A model generated the notes under the pieces. The model searched no databases, had not been told where the DNA came from, and worked only from the letters and a program-made list of their open reading frames with translations. Source: Diadophis punctatus similis (taxonomy: Eukaryota; Chordata; Lepidosauria; Squamata; Dipsadidae). Taken from it: a DNA stretch of 64,000 nt. The first letter of the stretch is position 1. The number at the start of each line of letters is the position of its first letter. A program made the position numbers and the translations under genes. The DNA lies in assembly GCA_023053685.1 (NCBI GenBank), contig JALIGW010000016.1, forward strand, positions 15,662,973-15,726,972, written 5' to 3'. This document shows positions 53,931 to 64,000 of this stretch, piece by piece.

Positions 53931-54645
53931 GATTGGTCTGGCTTGATTTGCCCTGCCTTACTGGAAATCCAGGACTGAACTTAAAACAGAAAGAAGATTC
54001 TACAGTTGCTTACCACATGGGGGCATTGAAAACATATGAGTTATTTAGCTTTTTTAAACTCAAGGCATATTACATCATGTTGCTGTGGAAGGATATTTAT
54101 TTTATCCCGTTTTATCTATGGAAGACGTGAACAATGTCAAATGAGGGAGAGAAAAATAATATAGGGGACAGAGCTGAAGAAAACATATCAAGATATTAGT
54201 CCTGCACAATGCAAATATATCATTTAATTCACACACTAAAAAGACACACAGATACAACTAAGCTGCCATGATAAACTTCAAAATTTGAAGAGGGACTTGC
54301 TTGAACTTTCCACCTTTCAAATATATTAAGCTATACTACAATTCCTATAATGCCTGGAAATTCTGGGAGTTATAGTCCAACACATTTGGAAGGCATCAGG
54401 ATGGGGAAAATTGCTCTGCGATGGCTAATATTCTAAGAAACAAGTAAAATCACAAGCATTTCCAACAATTAAATGGGGGGGGGGAAGATGTGAGAAAAAT
54501 AACAAAAATTTAAGAACTCTCATAAAACAGAAGATGGGCAAAGAAAGAAAATGGGAATTATGAGTACGGGAATTAAATCTAATAAATGTTCAGTGCTGAA
54601 AAAAGATTGGGAAAGCACATGATAGGACTCATCAAATAAAGAATG
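53931..54645. other. no gene recognised
   Basis: Apparently unique; no exon-like feature. Confidence 0.5.
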
Positions 54646-54826
54646 GATGTCAAACAACAACAACAACAACAACAATAACAACAGAGTTGGAAGGGACCTT
54701 GGAGGTCTTCCGGAAGAGTGTCAGAGTGGGGGCCATTCTAATCTCTGGGGGAATGATCTTCCAGAGAGATGGAGTCACCAAGGAGAAGGCCTTCTTCTGG
54801 GTCTCACCAGGTGTATCTCCCTAGGG
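54646..54826 (-). mobile_element. CR1/L3 tail with (CAA)n and adjacent LINE fragment
   Basis: The minus strand gives GGAAGACCTCCAAGGTCCC, CTTCCAACTCTGTTGTTATT and a TTG-triplet tail. From 54710 a LINE C-terminal fragment related to 46081-46406 (ATCTCTGGGGGAATGATCTT) follows and resumes after the hAT element at 55515. Confidence 0.6.
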
Positions 54827-55506
54827 CAGGGGTCGGCAACCTTAAACATTCAAAGAGCCACAAAAGTCCTAACCGGAAGCCCCCTGTTCAATTCTGGAGC
54901 CGACCAGAAGTCCGGTTCCCCCACCATAGAGTCTCCTCCTAGGGCGGCGTCCTTTTTCCTCTACCATTCCTAACCAAATGCCCTATCAATTGTGGAGCTG
55001 ACCGGAAAACCCGCCCCTTGCCATAGAGTCTCCTCTTAGCATGCCTTCCTTCCCCCACCCCCAACCGGAAGTGTTAATGTGAGAATAAATCTCACAGAGG
55101 CGATGTTTGATCTTTCTCTCGGAGCTCAGACATTTAGAAATGAAACCAAGATTAAAAGTCTAATAATAAAATATTTATTTCGGTACAAAAACAATAAATT
55201 CTGAATAATTATATTCTTGCTAATTAAATGCGACTGCTCCCGGTCAGAGCCAAACCACAAGAAAAAGAATGGAGAATCAGGAATGCACACATGCGCATAA
55301 GATCACATCACGTGTCCTGCTTGTAATGGAATGTACCATAATATTAGGATAGGGGCGCATCACCCTGCATAGACATACAACTGACAATGTTTACTACGTA
55401 ACAGGAAGCTCCTCTCAAAATTGTGGTACTGACCGGCGACAGGGAGCCGCAGCAGAGGGATTAAAGAGCCACATGCGTCTCCAGAGCCGCAGGTTGCTGA
55501 CCCCTG
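54827..55506. mobile_element. hAT-type element, 680 bp, with perfect 8-bp duplication
   Basis: Ends CAGGGGTCGGCAACCTTAAA and GCAGGTTGCTGACCCCTG. CCCTAGGG flanks both sides (54819-54826, 55507-55514). Phrases such as GAGCCACAAAAGTCC and GAGCCACATGCGTCTCC typify this vertebrate hAT group. No transposase frame survives. Confidence 0.92.
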
Positions 55507-55576
55507 CCCTAGGGGATGGAACCCGCAACATTCCTTGTCTCCCCGCTCTGGTGGGTCGAGTAGATGTGACCGGCAA

Positions 55577-55678
55577 GAGACATTATGAAAATGATCATAA
55601 ATCACTTTTTCCGGTGCCATTGAAACTTTGACCGGTGGACTAAATGAATGATTGTTAAGTCGAGGACTACCCGTACAT
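55577..55678. mobile_element. Tigger-like MITE, right end
   Basis: ATCATAAATCACTTTTTCCG and GTTAAGTCGAGGACTACCCG. Confidence 0.7.
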
Positions 55679-56024
55679 TGAAACTGTTCTTTGCCAAACA
55701 TTAAAAAAGATAAACGTACACTACTGTCACATCCTAAGCTGTTCAGCTGCTCTTTTCTGTTATCTTCTCAAACCCTGCAGCTTCTGAGGAAAGGAGGAGG
55801 TGGGGGGAGGGCGAAATGGAAAGAGCTCTGGTTCCTTGCACATGTGCCCTTCTGACCTCTGACTGTGTAGATCATCAGCAGTCAACGTTACCAGGAAGGC
55901 TGATGTGGAATGACAGGGGTCCCTCCCGGAAACAAGCCGAATTGAAACATCACCCTTCCAATGGCAGAACGGTGAGGGGTTGTGATGTGAAAAGTGGTTC
56001 AAGGACAAATATGACAAGACCACA
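55679..56024. other. no gene recognised
   Basis: Apparently unique sequence. Confidence 0.45.
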
Positions 56025-56041
56025 CACACACACACACACAA

Positions 56042-56107
<66 letters not shown>
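56025..56107. repeat. (CA)n microsatellite
   Basis: About 40 CA units with one interruption at 56041. Confidence 0.96.
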
Positions 56108-56110
<3 letters not shown>

Positions 56111-56512
56111 GAGAAGGAGAAAGAGACAAGAGCGAGCAGCAAGTCGGTCTTGGCTTTAAATCCCAGCTTGTCAAGAAAGGTCAACTTTCTGAGAAAAGGC
56201 GGCTTCCTCCTGCTGACAAGGATTTGGTAATACAACCTTTCCAAATTAAGTCTGTAAATTACTCCGGCCTTCATTAGACAATCACGTAAAAACCTCAATG
56301 CTTTCAAAGGCTGTTTTCTTTCAATGGCTGGCAAGCTGCACATAAGGAAAAATTTGAAAAATGGCGCATGTTGGCTTGCTCTATCCATACTGAGGAGCAT
56401 GGAAACCATTACTGGGAATGGGATTCCCATTTTTTGCAAAACCTGGCCCATAGCAATCTATAAAATCGGGTCCAGTCCAAACCAGTCCGAACTGACAGCA
56501 GCCCACCACTGC
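56108..56512. other. no gene recognised
   Basis: Unique sequence; 56455-56510 carries a decayed MITE end (CAAACCAGTCCGAACTGACA). Confidence 0.4.
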
Positions 56513-56745
56513 TTATGACCGTTTTGCACACTTACAATCATTGCAGCATCCCTATGGTCACGTGATCAAAATTCAGATGCTTGGCAACTGACTCGTATTT
56601 ATGATGGTTGCAAGGTGCCATGGTCATGGGATCTTCTTTTGCGACCTTCTGACAAACAAAATCAATGGGGAAGCCAGATTCACTTCACAACCATGTTACT
56701 AACTGAACAACTGCAGTGATTTGAACGAATAAATTACAATGTGCT
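56513..56745. mobile_element. Tigger-like MITE, partial
   Basis: GCTTATGACCGTTTTGCACA, GGTCACGTGATCAAAATTCA and AAGCCAGATTCACTTCACAA. Confidence 0.7.
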
Positions 56746-56772
56746 TTGTTGAAAAATGAGGTCCTGTCAAAC

Positions 56773-57062
56773 CAGAGGTGGGTTCCTCCCGGTTCGCCCG
56801 AACCGGTAGCGACCCTCTGGTGACGTCACGATGACGTCACAGACCCGGTTCATTCATCTTTTTTTTTTTTGAATTTTGTTTTTTTCTGAGCATGGGCAGA
56901 AGGCGAGTTTTTGGCACTGTGCATGCGGTCGCCATCTTGTTTTCGGCTTTCCCCCCGGCTTTTTTGGCACTGCGCATGCGTGTGCGCACAAAGCACATGC
57001 GCACACGAAGCGCACCCATGAGGAAGCGAACCGGTAGCGAGGTAAGTTAGAGCCCACCCCTG
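56773..57062. mobile_element. hAT-type MITE (GGTGGGTTCCTCCCGG family)
   Basis: Starts CAGAGGTGGGTTCCTCCCGG and ends TTAGAGCCCACCCCTG. Flanks TGTCAAAC and CCTCAAAC agree at six of eight bases. Confidence 0.8.
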
Positions 57063-57822
57063 CCTCAAACCTGATTTGGCTTATATTTTAACTTGACATT
57101 TGTTTTTCAAACCATGATTGAGAATCCAGATATCTGGAGTGGCTAACCGATCAAGAGAAAGTTTTGTCCATAAAACAGGAGCATCTTAGGCTGCTCAGGT
57201 CTGAGATTGTTCCATTGTTCAACAGAAGAGGATGGGTGGTCTCTCGTGTTGGGCACCGAAGGGGGGGGTTATGCCAGATAGCTCTTAACTGCACATACAG
57301 AGGAAAAACAGCAACTGCTGTCTTGTAGTGGTAATGTATTGGCCAATCAATCTGTCACACGCTGGCAGGAAAACCCAGAGCAGAGGAATGAGGCAAAGTT
57401 CATCACCCTCCAGTGAACCGTGAAGACCCCTGATGGACCATGTGCCAGGAAGGCCACTGAACAGAAGCAGGTGGCACTTCATGTTGCCTACCAACATTCA
57501 GAGTCACTCAATTCTTGGCATCCATTGTCAGCTTGGAGTTTTGATTCCGTTGGGTGGGTTACTTGGAACCCTGACACCCATCTTCCGTTGCAGATTTAAT
57601 GGGATTCTCATCCTTTTAGAATCAAGCTTTTTTGCAATTTTCAGAAATGGCTCTTAAATGGTTCCTTATCCCACAAGATCGAGATCTTCACTTAGCGAGC
57701 TTATTAAAAATGCATACACAAATTCTCCATTTGCTACCTAAAGGGGGAGATGAAACTTTTTGGCCCAAACTTGTCCAATCTTATAGGTTTGGATAGGTTT
57801 GCTTTTGAGTTTCCCAGTTGCC
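57063..57822. other. no gene recognised
   Basis: Apparently unique sequence. Minus-strand frames near 57.3-57.5 kb lack recognisable domains. Confidence 0.5.
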
Positions 57823-58315
57823 CAGGTGTGAAATTCAAACTTTTTCCCTACCGGTTCTGTTGGCGTGGCTTGGTGGGCGTGGCAGGGGAAGGATATTGCA
57901 AAATCTCCATTCTCACCCCACTCCTGGGGGAAGGATACTGCAAAATCCCCATTCCCTCGCCACTCCAGGGGAAGGATACTGCAAAATCTCCATTCCCACC
58001 CCACTCCAGGGGAAGAATACTGCAAAATCTCCATTCTCACCCCACTCCAGGGGAAGGATATTGCAAAATCTCCATTCCCACCCCACTCCTGGGGGAAGGA
58101 TATTGCAAAATCTCCATTCCCACCCCACTCCTGGGGAAAGGATATTGCAAAATCTCCATTCCCACCCCACTCCTGGGGGAAGGATACTGCAAAATCCCCA
58201 TTCCTTCCACAATCTGGGGCCAGCCAGAGGTGGCATTTGCCGGTTCTCCGAACTACTCAAAATTTCCGCTACCGGTTCTCCAGAACCTGTCAGATCCTGC
58301 TGAATTTCACCCCTG
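57823..58315. mobile_element. hAT-type MITE with internal minisatellite
   Basis: Starts CAGGTGTGAAATTCAAAC and ends CTGAATTTCACCCCTG. Flanks CAGTTGCC and GAGTTGCC nearly match. Inside, a unit of 41-43 bp around GGATATTGCAAAATCTCC is repeated eight times (57886 to about 58215). The 200-codon open frames here are read-through of the tandem repeat, not genes. Confidence 0.88.
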
Positions 58316-59042
58316 CGAGTTGCCTCTTGTTAAAATTAAAACACCTGCAATTTCTCAGTACAGGGAAGTTGTGCAATTACTAAAATGACAACTTAAGCAA
58401 GATGAGAAATATAACCTGCTTTACCTGCGAATTGGGGTTTATGATTCGGAAGCCAACTTCCCGAACGCTCACATATAAATAGCCTTTTTTGGCCACCTGG
58501 CAAGCAGACGCTAAAACGACTCCACTCAACGTTTCATGACATGCAATGCCGTTTACTCTCTGCAAAATGTATACAGCATCAAAGTTGAGGTTAAAATTAT
58601 AGATGGATCAGCCAATTTTAGAATAACAACCAGTTAGTTGCTTAGCGACTGTCCAAAGTTATGATGGACTCTGAAAATGGAACTCACAATCCAGATTCAA
58701 CGGCTTGTCTCCACTAAGGTCACATGACTGTGTTTTGGGCACTCAGCCATCTAGCCTGCATTTACAGGTATTTGCAGCATCTGGCGGTTTGTCAATTTAT
58801 GACAATTTTTTTTTTTGCTGGAAACTGGCATTTATTTCCAGCAAAAAAAGACCCATAGCAAACAATGGCTCTGCTTAATGGCCACAGAATTCGCTATATG
58901 ACTGCTGCATTCCCTGTACGATTGCGGCATTCTTTAACACACGCTACAAAAGAAAAAGTTTTAAAATTAGGCACGGTTATGTGATTTAATGACCATCGGT
59001 GACTTATGACTGAAATTGCAGGCTCAATTATAGTGAAAAGGT
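58316..59042. other. no gene recognised
   Basis: Mostly unique; 58620-59040 has diffuse Tigger-like phrases and a TTTTTTTGCTGGAAACTGG / CCAGCAAAAAAA inverted pair near 58805-58850. Confidence 0.45.
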
Positions 59043-59285
59043 GAGGAGCTGCAATGACACAGTGGTTAGAATGCAGTACTGCAGGCTACTTCTGCTGACT
59101 GCCTGCAATTTGGCAGTTCAATTCTCACCAGGCTCAAGGTTGACTCAGCCTTCCATCCTTCCGAGGTGGGTAAAATGAGGACCCAGATCATTGGGGGCAA
59201 TATGCTGACTCTGTAAACCGCTTAGAGAGGGTTGTAAAGCACTGTGAAGCGGTATATAAGTCTAAGCGCTATGGCTATTGCTATC
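59043..59285 (+). mobile_element. tRNA-derived squamate SINE
   Basis: GAGGAGCTGCAATGACACAG head, family body, CTATGGCTATTGCTATC tail. Confidence 0.85.
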
Positions 59286-59625
59286 TTCCTTTTTTTTTAA
59301 AAAAAAGAAACCCTCGTGGTTTTTTTCTTCAAATTTTTGAATTGTATGCTTTTTTTAGCCTTGGACATTTTTCTCTCTTTCTACCCATCAGCATCCACTG
59401 TTGTCATATGGCAATAATTCTGTAAAATTATATTTGACCCATGAGTGAGTACACTGCTGTATGAAGAATGTCAATGAAGATTTCTGGGTATAACTTTGAT
59501 AGTTATACAATTTTCTCGCTCAGAACCTTCCAACTGTCTTGTTTTGTAATATTATCAGCTTCCTGAGGTACATAGTTGCATTAATCCCCCCCTGTGACTT
59601 TCAGTGCCTGGTTTGATTTGATTTG
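59286..59625. other. no gene recognised
   Basis: T-rich start, then apparently unique sequence. Confidence 0.45.
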
Positions 59626-59847
59626 AGCCGTAGTGGTACAGTGGTTAGAATGCAGTACTGCAGGCTACTTCTGCAATTTGGCAGTTCGAATCTCACGAGC
59701 CTCAAGGCTGACTCAGCCTTCCATCCTTCCGAGGTAGATAAAATGAGGACCCAGACAGTTGGGGACAATAGGCTGACTCTGTAAACCGCTTAGAGAGAGC
59801 TGTAAAGCACTGTGAAGCGGTATATAAGTCTAAGTGCCATTGCTATT
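59626..59847 (+). mobile_element. tRNA-derived squamate SINE
   Basis: GAGCCGTAGTGGTACAGTGG head with B-box-like GTTCGAATCTC; tail TAAGTGCCATTGCTATT. Confidence 0.85.
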
Positions 59848-59967
59848 ACCTGTATCTCCATAGGGCCAGGAAAAAAAGACAAAGGTAAAATGGACAGCAT
59901 AGAGCAACTTCATCACTTTGCCTTCTCACAAGCACGTGATATGTGATTAATTTCACGCACCATAGTA

Positions 59968-60347
59968 CAAGTAGTCCTCAACCTACAACAGTTCAATGTT
60001 ACAACGGCACACACAAAAAAAGAGACTTACGGCCATTTTTCACCCTTTCACCCACTGCAGCATCCCCATGGTCATGTGATCGAAATTCAGATGCTTGCCA
60101 ATGTTTTCGTATTTATGATGGTTGCAGTGCCCTGGGGTCATGTGATCACCTTTTGTGACTTTCTGACAAGCGAAGTCAAAGGGAAGCCAGATTCACTTAA
60201 CAACTGTGTTACTAATTTAACAACCGCAGTGAGTTAGTTACTTAACAACTGTGGCAAGAAAGGTCGTAAAATAAGGCAAAAGTCACTTAACAACTGCGTT
60301 GCTTAGCAATTTGGGGTCAATTGTGGATGCAATTTGAGGACTACCTG
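59968..60347. mobile_element. Tigger-like MITE, full length with TA flanks
   Basis: CAAGTAGTCCTCAACCTACA to TTGAGGACTACCTG, flanked by TA on both sides; 380 bp. This is the best-preserved boundary pair of the family in the window. Confidence 0.85.
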
Positions 60348-60374
60348 TAATTAATTTGTGAATAGTGATAACTA

Positions 60375-60770
60375 CCGTATTTTTCGGAGTATAAGATACA
60401 CCTTTCCCCCGCCCCCCCTAAAAGAGGCTGAAAATTTGGGTGCGTCTTATACTCCGAATGTAGCTTTTTCGAAGCTTTTTTTTCCAGCCTTAACGATGTG
60501 CTAATGATCTTCCCAGCTCTTCCCATCTTGCAGGCTTTTTCATTGCTACTCTCTCCGAAGAAGTTTTTTCCCAGCCCTAAGTCTTTGCAGGCTTGTTTTC
60601 ATTGCTACTCCCTCCTAAGATGATTTTTTTCAGCCCTAACCAGGGGATAAAATAATGTGCTGAAGCTGACCAGACTAAGGACGCTAGCCAGATGAATACC
60701 TGGTAGGTAGATTTTTTTCCCATTTTCCTCCCCAAAAACTAAGGTGCGTCTTATACTCCGAAAAATACGG
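60375..60770. mobile_element. TA-flanked MITE (CCGTATTTTTCGG family)
   Basis: CCGTATTTTTCGGAGTATAA to TACTCCGAAAAATACGG, TA on both sides; 396 bp. Confidence 0.9.
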
Positions 60771-60772
60771 TA

Positions 60773-62032
60773 TTTTCTAAGAGTATTCCAAGAGACTCTT
60801 ACAATTTTGCTTATTATCCCAAAATTAGATGCTCTTTGAGCTTTGTTTTCTTGCAAACCTTTCATTACCCTAACTAAGTAACATCATCAATCTAGACTAG
60901 CACTGATGATGTTACCTAGTTTGGGTGATGAAACGTCTGCAAGAAAACAACCAAGCTCAGAGAGCACCATTTCAACCCTGAGCTACAAATATTCTCCTTT
61001 ATTGGTACCCCAAAACTGCCTACATTTGACCTGTTATGTATGTGCTGATGTTCACTATGAGGCTCAAATATTTATTGTCACAGTTATGATGACAAAATTA
61101 CGCTCATATGGAAAATATCGTTATCACTGGTGCGTATGACATGGAATCCAAAACTCAGCCAGGTAATCGTAAGAGAGGCAAAACAAGCACCAAATATTTC
61201 TTTTATCTTAAATTAATATGAGTAGCAACCAGTAACTTATTTTTTCCCCCTTCCTGGAGCTAAATAGCTAAACTGATTCACTGAAATCAATGTCACTGCA
61301 AATGATTAGAAATGTCATGACGGATGGGAAATTCAGGGCATCAGAATTTTTATACGTATAAACAGTTTTCTACCGAGATAATCTGTGATTCAATAACAAT
61401 CTAGACCAAGTGATTTGGATTTGGCATGAGGCCAGCATCTCTCTGCTCTTCATTAAATAAGTGCAATTTTTTTTAACTCGTGCTTTAAAGTTGCAGCAAC
61501 TTTAAGTGAATTATTTCCACACCTATTTTTCCAAATTACCTGGAACCCTGAAAAATACCGTGATGTATTGTCTTCCCAGGACACAAAGCACTTGAACTAA
61601 TTTTAAAACATCTGCAGCCACATTTAAAGGCAACTGTAATAAAACCCAAAATGACAATGAAGCAATTTAAAAATGGGTCTTGTCCTCGCATTATTTACCA
61701 CTGAAACTGATGAAAGAAAATGCAAAATTTATAAAGCGTTGTCACCGGTTTTGGATGAAACATAGCTCGACTTCTCTTTTCTCATCTATCATAACAGATA
61801 AATTTGCTGAAGAGATAGTTCTGCTGATGTTCCAAATCAATGCCTAGAGGTACAATTGGACAGAGAAATCAGAAAGGCAGAGAGAGCCCTGCTGAAGAAG
61901 CAGAATTAATTCAATTCAATTAATTCAATGTAATATAGCTGCCCACTCCAGAAGACTCAGGGAAGCTCACACAATCCATTAAAAAAGTAAACAACTAAAC
62001 ACAGGCAGCTTGGATTAAAATAACGACAGATC
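60773..62032. other. no gene recognised
   Basis: Mostly unique AT-rich sequence. An inverted phrase pair around 60860-60930 (AACTAAGTAACATCATCAAT and GATGATGTTACCTAGTTTGG) suggests a small hairpin. Confidence 0.5.
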
Positions 62033-63008
62033 GTCCTCGATTTACAACCACAATTGAGCCCCAAATTTATGTTGCTAAGGGAGACATTTGTTGTCATGCC
62101 CCCGACTGAGCCTGAATCTGAGGAGGAGGACGAGCCGGAGCTGGAGCCAATGGAGATCGAGGGGGCAGCTTCATTGGCTTCGGAGGAATGTGGGGAGGAG
62201 CAGGCCGAGGCAGCCCAGGGCCCCTCAGGATTGGGACAGCTTGTTCACAGGGAGGAACAGGAGAAGGATGACCGAGAGAGGGCAGGCAGTGGAAATGAGG
62301 AGCAACGGAGCTCAGGTGATGCAAGGAGCGCCCCTTCCTGATCCCCGATCATGGAGAGTAGAGAGAAGGCGGGAACAGTGCAGGCAAGCCAACGACTCGG
62401 GAGAATGCCCCGCCTCTCGTCACAAGGCACACCTTAGGACTGAGATTTAAGGAGACGCTGTGGGGAGGGGCATTTTTCAGGAACAAACGCTGAATTGATA
62501 GTGTTTGGTAAGCCGGTATAGACATTGTGTGTGCGTGCGTGCATGCGTGCATGCGTGTGTGTGTTTTGCAATGAGACTTGCCAAGAGTGTTTTGGGGAAA
62601 ATTTGGAGCATTAAAAGGGAATTTGAACTCTCAGCTGGCTGTGTGACCTTCGTGCCTTGTCCCGGGTCATCATGTTTCTTAAGCGAGTTTTGCTCCATGT
62701 TATGATTTTTTTTCTTGCCACATGAATCACTGCAGGTGTTAAGATAGTAACACGGTTATTAAGTGAATCTGGCTTTGCTTGTCAGAAGGTTGCAAAAGGG
62801 GATCACCTGACCCAGGGACAATGCAACTGTCATAAATATGAATCATTTGCCAAGTGTCTGAATTTTGATCGCATGACCATGGGGATTCTGAAATGGTCGT
62901 AAGTGTGAAATGGCCATAAGTCACTTTTTTAGGTGCCGCTGTAGCTTCGAACAGCAACTAAATGAAGTCTTAAGTTGTAAGTACGTTGTAAGGCGGGGAT
63001 TACCTGTA
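62033..63008. mobile_element. Tigger-like MITE split by an LTR-like insertion
   Basis: Left part 62033-62093 (GATCGTCCTCGATTTACAAC), right part about 62680-63008 (AAGCGAGTTTTGCTCC to GGCGGGGATTACCTG). The joined phrase matches other copies, showing that the intervening block is an insertion. Confidence 0.75.
62094..62682 (+). mobile_element. LTR-like insertion, possible solo LTR
   Basis: About 585 bp starting near TGTCATGCCCCCGACTGAGC and ending near CCCGGGTCATCA. It includes an acidic pseudo-ORF (glutamate-rich, from 62096) and a (GT/GC)n run at 62525-62562. A TTTGT/TTTCT pair may be a diverged 5-bp duplication; the exact ends are uncertain. No gag or pol is present. Confidence 0.5.
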
Positions 63009-63439
63009 GAGGTAGTTCTCAACCTCCGATCGTAACGGAGCACAGAATTAGGGTTGTTAAGTCTGGCAGTCCTTAAGTGGGTCGTTATGTAACTGGTTGA
63101 AGATTATTAGTCGATTTATACATAAAAGCCAGCACTTTCTTTTTTTCTTTTTCCTGTTTGCAGGTGTTTTATTGTTCTACATAAAGACTTCAAGTGACTC
63201 TTACTGTGCAGCAGAATTAGCTGGTTGATTCTGGGAAAGTTCCCATTACATAATATTTCTGTTTTGTTTTTAAAAGAAATGTGCGGCAGCTGTCATATAG
63301 GCCTCATCATCATTATTTTCAGAATTATAAAGGAATGCTATTGATGAAATAGGCCAGCACTTTCAATTGGGGAATTGGCTGGGGGATTCTGGGAGTCTCC
63401 CAGAAGTTGAGATTCATACATGCTAACGTTGCCAAAGTT
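63009..63439. other. no gene recognised
   Basis: 63012-63100 has Tigger-like fragments; 63370-63450 has a decayed hairpin-MITE arm (GGGGATTCTGGGAGTCTCCC). Confidence 0.45.
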
Positions 63440-63665
63440 GAGAAACCTTGAGTTTGCCCCCATTTTACGGCCTTTTTTGGGGGGGTCACAGTTGTTAAGT
63501 GAACCACTGCATTTGTTAAGTTAGTAACATGGTTGTTAAGTGCATTCCCCATTTAGTTTCCTTGTCAGGAGGTCACAAAAGCTGATCACATGACCCCAGG
63601 ACACTGCAACGGTCATAAATATGAATCAATTGCCAAGTGTCTGAAGTTTGATCACGTGAACCTGT
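63440..63665. mobile_element. Tigger-like MITE, partial
   Basis: CATTTTACGGCCTTTTTTGG, GTTAAGTTAGTAACATGGTT and CTGATCACATGACCCCAGG. Confidence 0.7.
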
Positions 63666-63806
63666 GTGTGTTTGTGAGCGCCGGCCCACCACTCGTGTGA
63701 ATGGAGCTGTGCACGTGCTGGCTCACCTCTCATGCGGCCCGGTTCCAAATAGTCATGTTCCAGTAGTGGGCTGTGGCCCGGGGGTGGGGGACCCCTGCCC
63801 TAGATG
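63666..63806. mobile_element. hAT-type MITE fragment
   Basis: GAGCGCCGGCCCACCACTCG and right end GGGGGACCCCTG. Left end not found. Confidence 0.5.
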
Positions 63807-64000
63807 CATCATGTAGGCCCCTCTAGCGAAGTAGCCAAGATTTAAGGGGATGGAAATCACTCTGGATTGAAGCCACTATACAAGTTCTAAAGATACCCCA
63901 AACAATAACTCTCTTCCCTTTGGGAAAAGCGTGATCCAACCCATAGCACCATTTCAGCTAGCCCACCCACCAACTTGCTAATGTCATGCACACTGTTTGG
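63807..64000. other. no gene recognised
   Basis: Apparently unique sequence at the window edge. Confidence 0.4.

Noticed and set aside
57750..58388. Proteins of 160-212 residues on the plus strand
   Set aside because: They are three frames of a 41-43 bp tandem repeat inside a MITE.
62054..62341. Acidic 95-residue protein
   Set aside because: It lies within an LTR-like insertion that interrupts a MITE; the acidic run reflects GAG-rich repeats.

Overview
This window reads as nuclear DNA of a squamate reptile, most likely a snake. The signs are AT-rich, repeat-dense sequence, BovB/RTE LINE remnants, a Sauria-type SINE, many tRNA-derived squamate SINEs, CR1/L3-type LINEs whose 3' tails turn into ATTCT (AATAG-register) microsatellites, and a GATA/GACA (Bkm-type) array. 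I see no prokaryotic features, no CRISPR array and no convincing tRNA or rRNA gene. The species call is inference.

There is one host gene segment: the large first coding exon of a FAT-family giant protocadherin, most like FAT3, on the minus strand at 1558-4849. It encodes the signal peptide, nine cadherin repeats and the start of a tenth. A splice acceptor lies 17 nt before the ATG and a splice donor ends the exon. Everything to the right (4.9-64 kb) is therefore upstream intron or 5' flank of this gene, and I find no other host coding exon there. A non-repetitive GC-richer patch at about 24.36-24.70 kb has promoter- and donor-like motifs and is the only weak candidate for an upstream exon.

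The most striking object is a complete DIRS1-type tyrosine-recombinase retrotransposon at 29507-35527 (minus strand). It has inverted terminal repeats, an internal complementary region that joins copies of both ends, an uninterrupted 565-codon gag-like ORF, and an uninterrupted 1,128-codon ORF joining reverse transcriptase, RNase H and tyrosine recombinase. It looks young. A decayed relative lies at 36.84-37.23 kb, inside an 87-bp direct duplication.

The rest is a dense mosaic of non-autonomous elements: hAT-type MITEs with 8-bp target duplications, TA-flanked MITEs of two families, CR1/L3, BovB, L1 and other LINE fragments, several SINE families, LTR-like sequences, and long microsatellites. 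Many are nested in one another, which gives relative ages.
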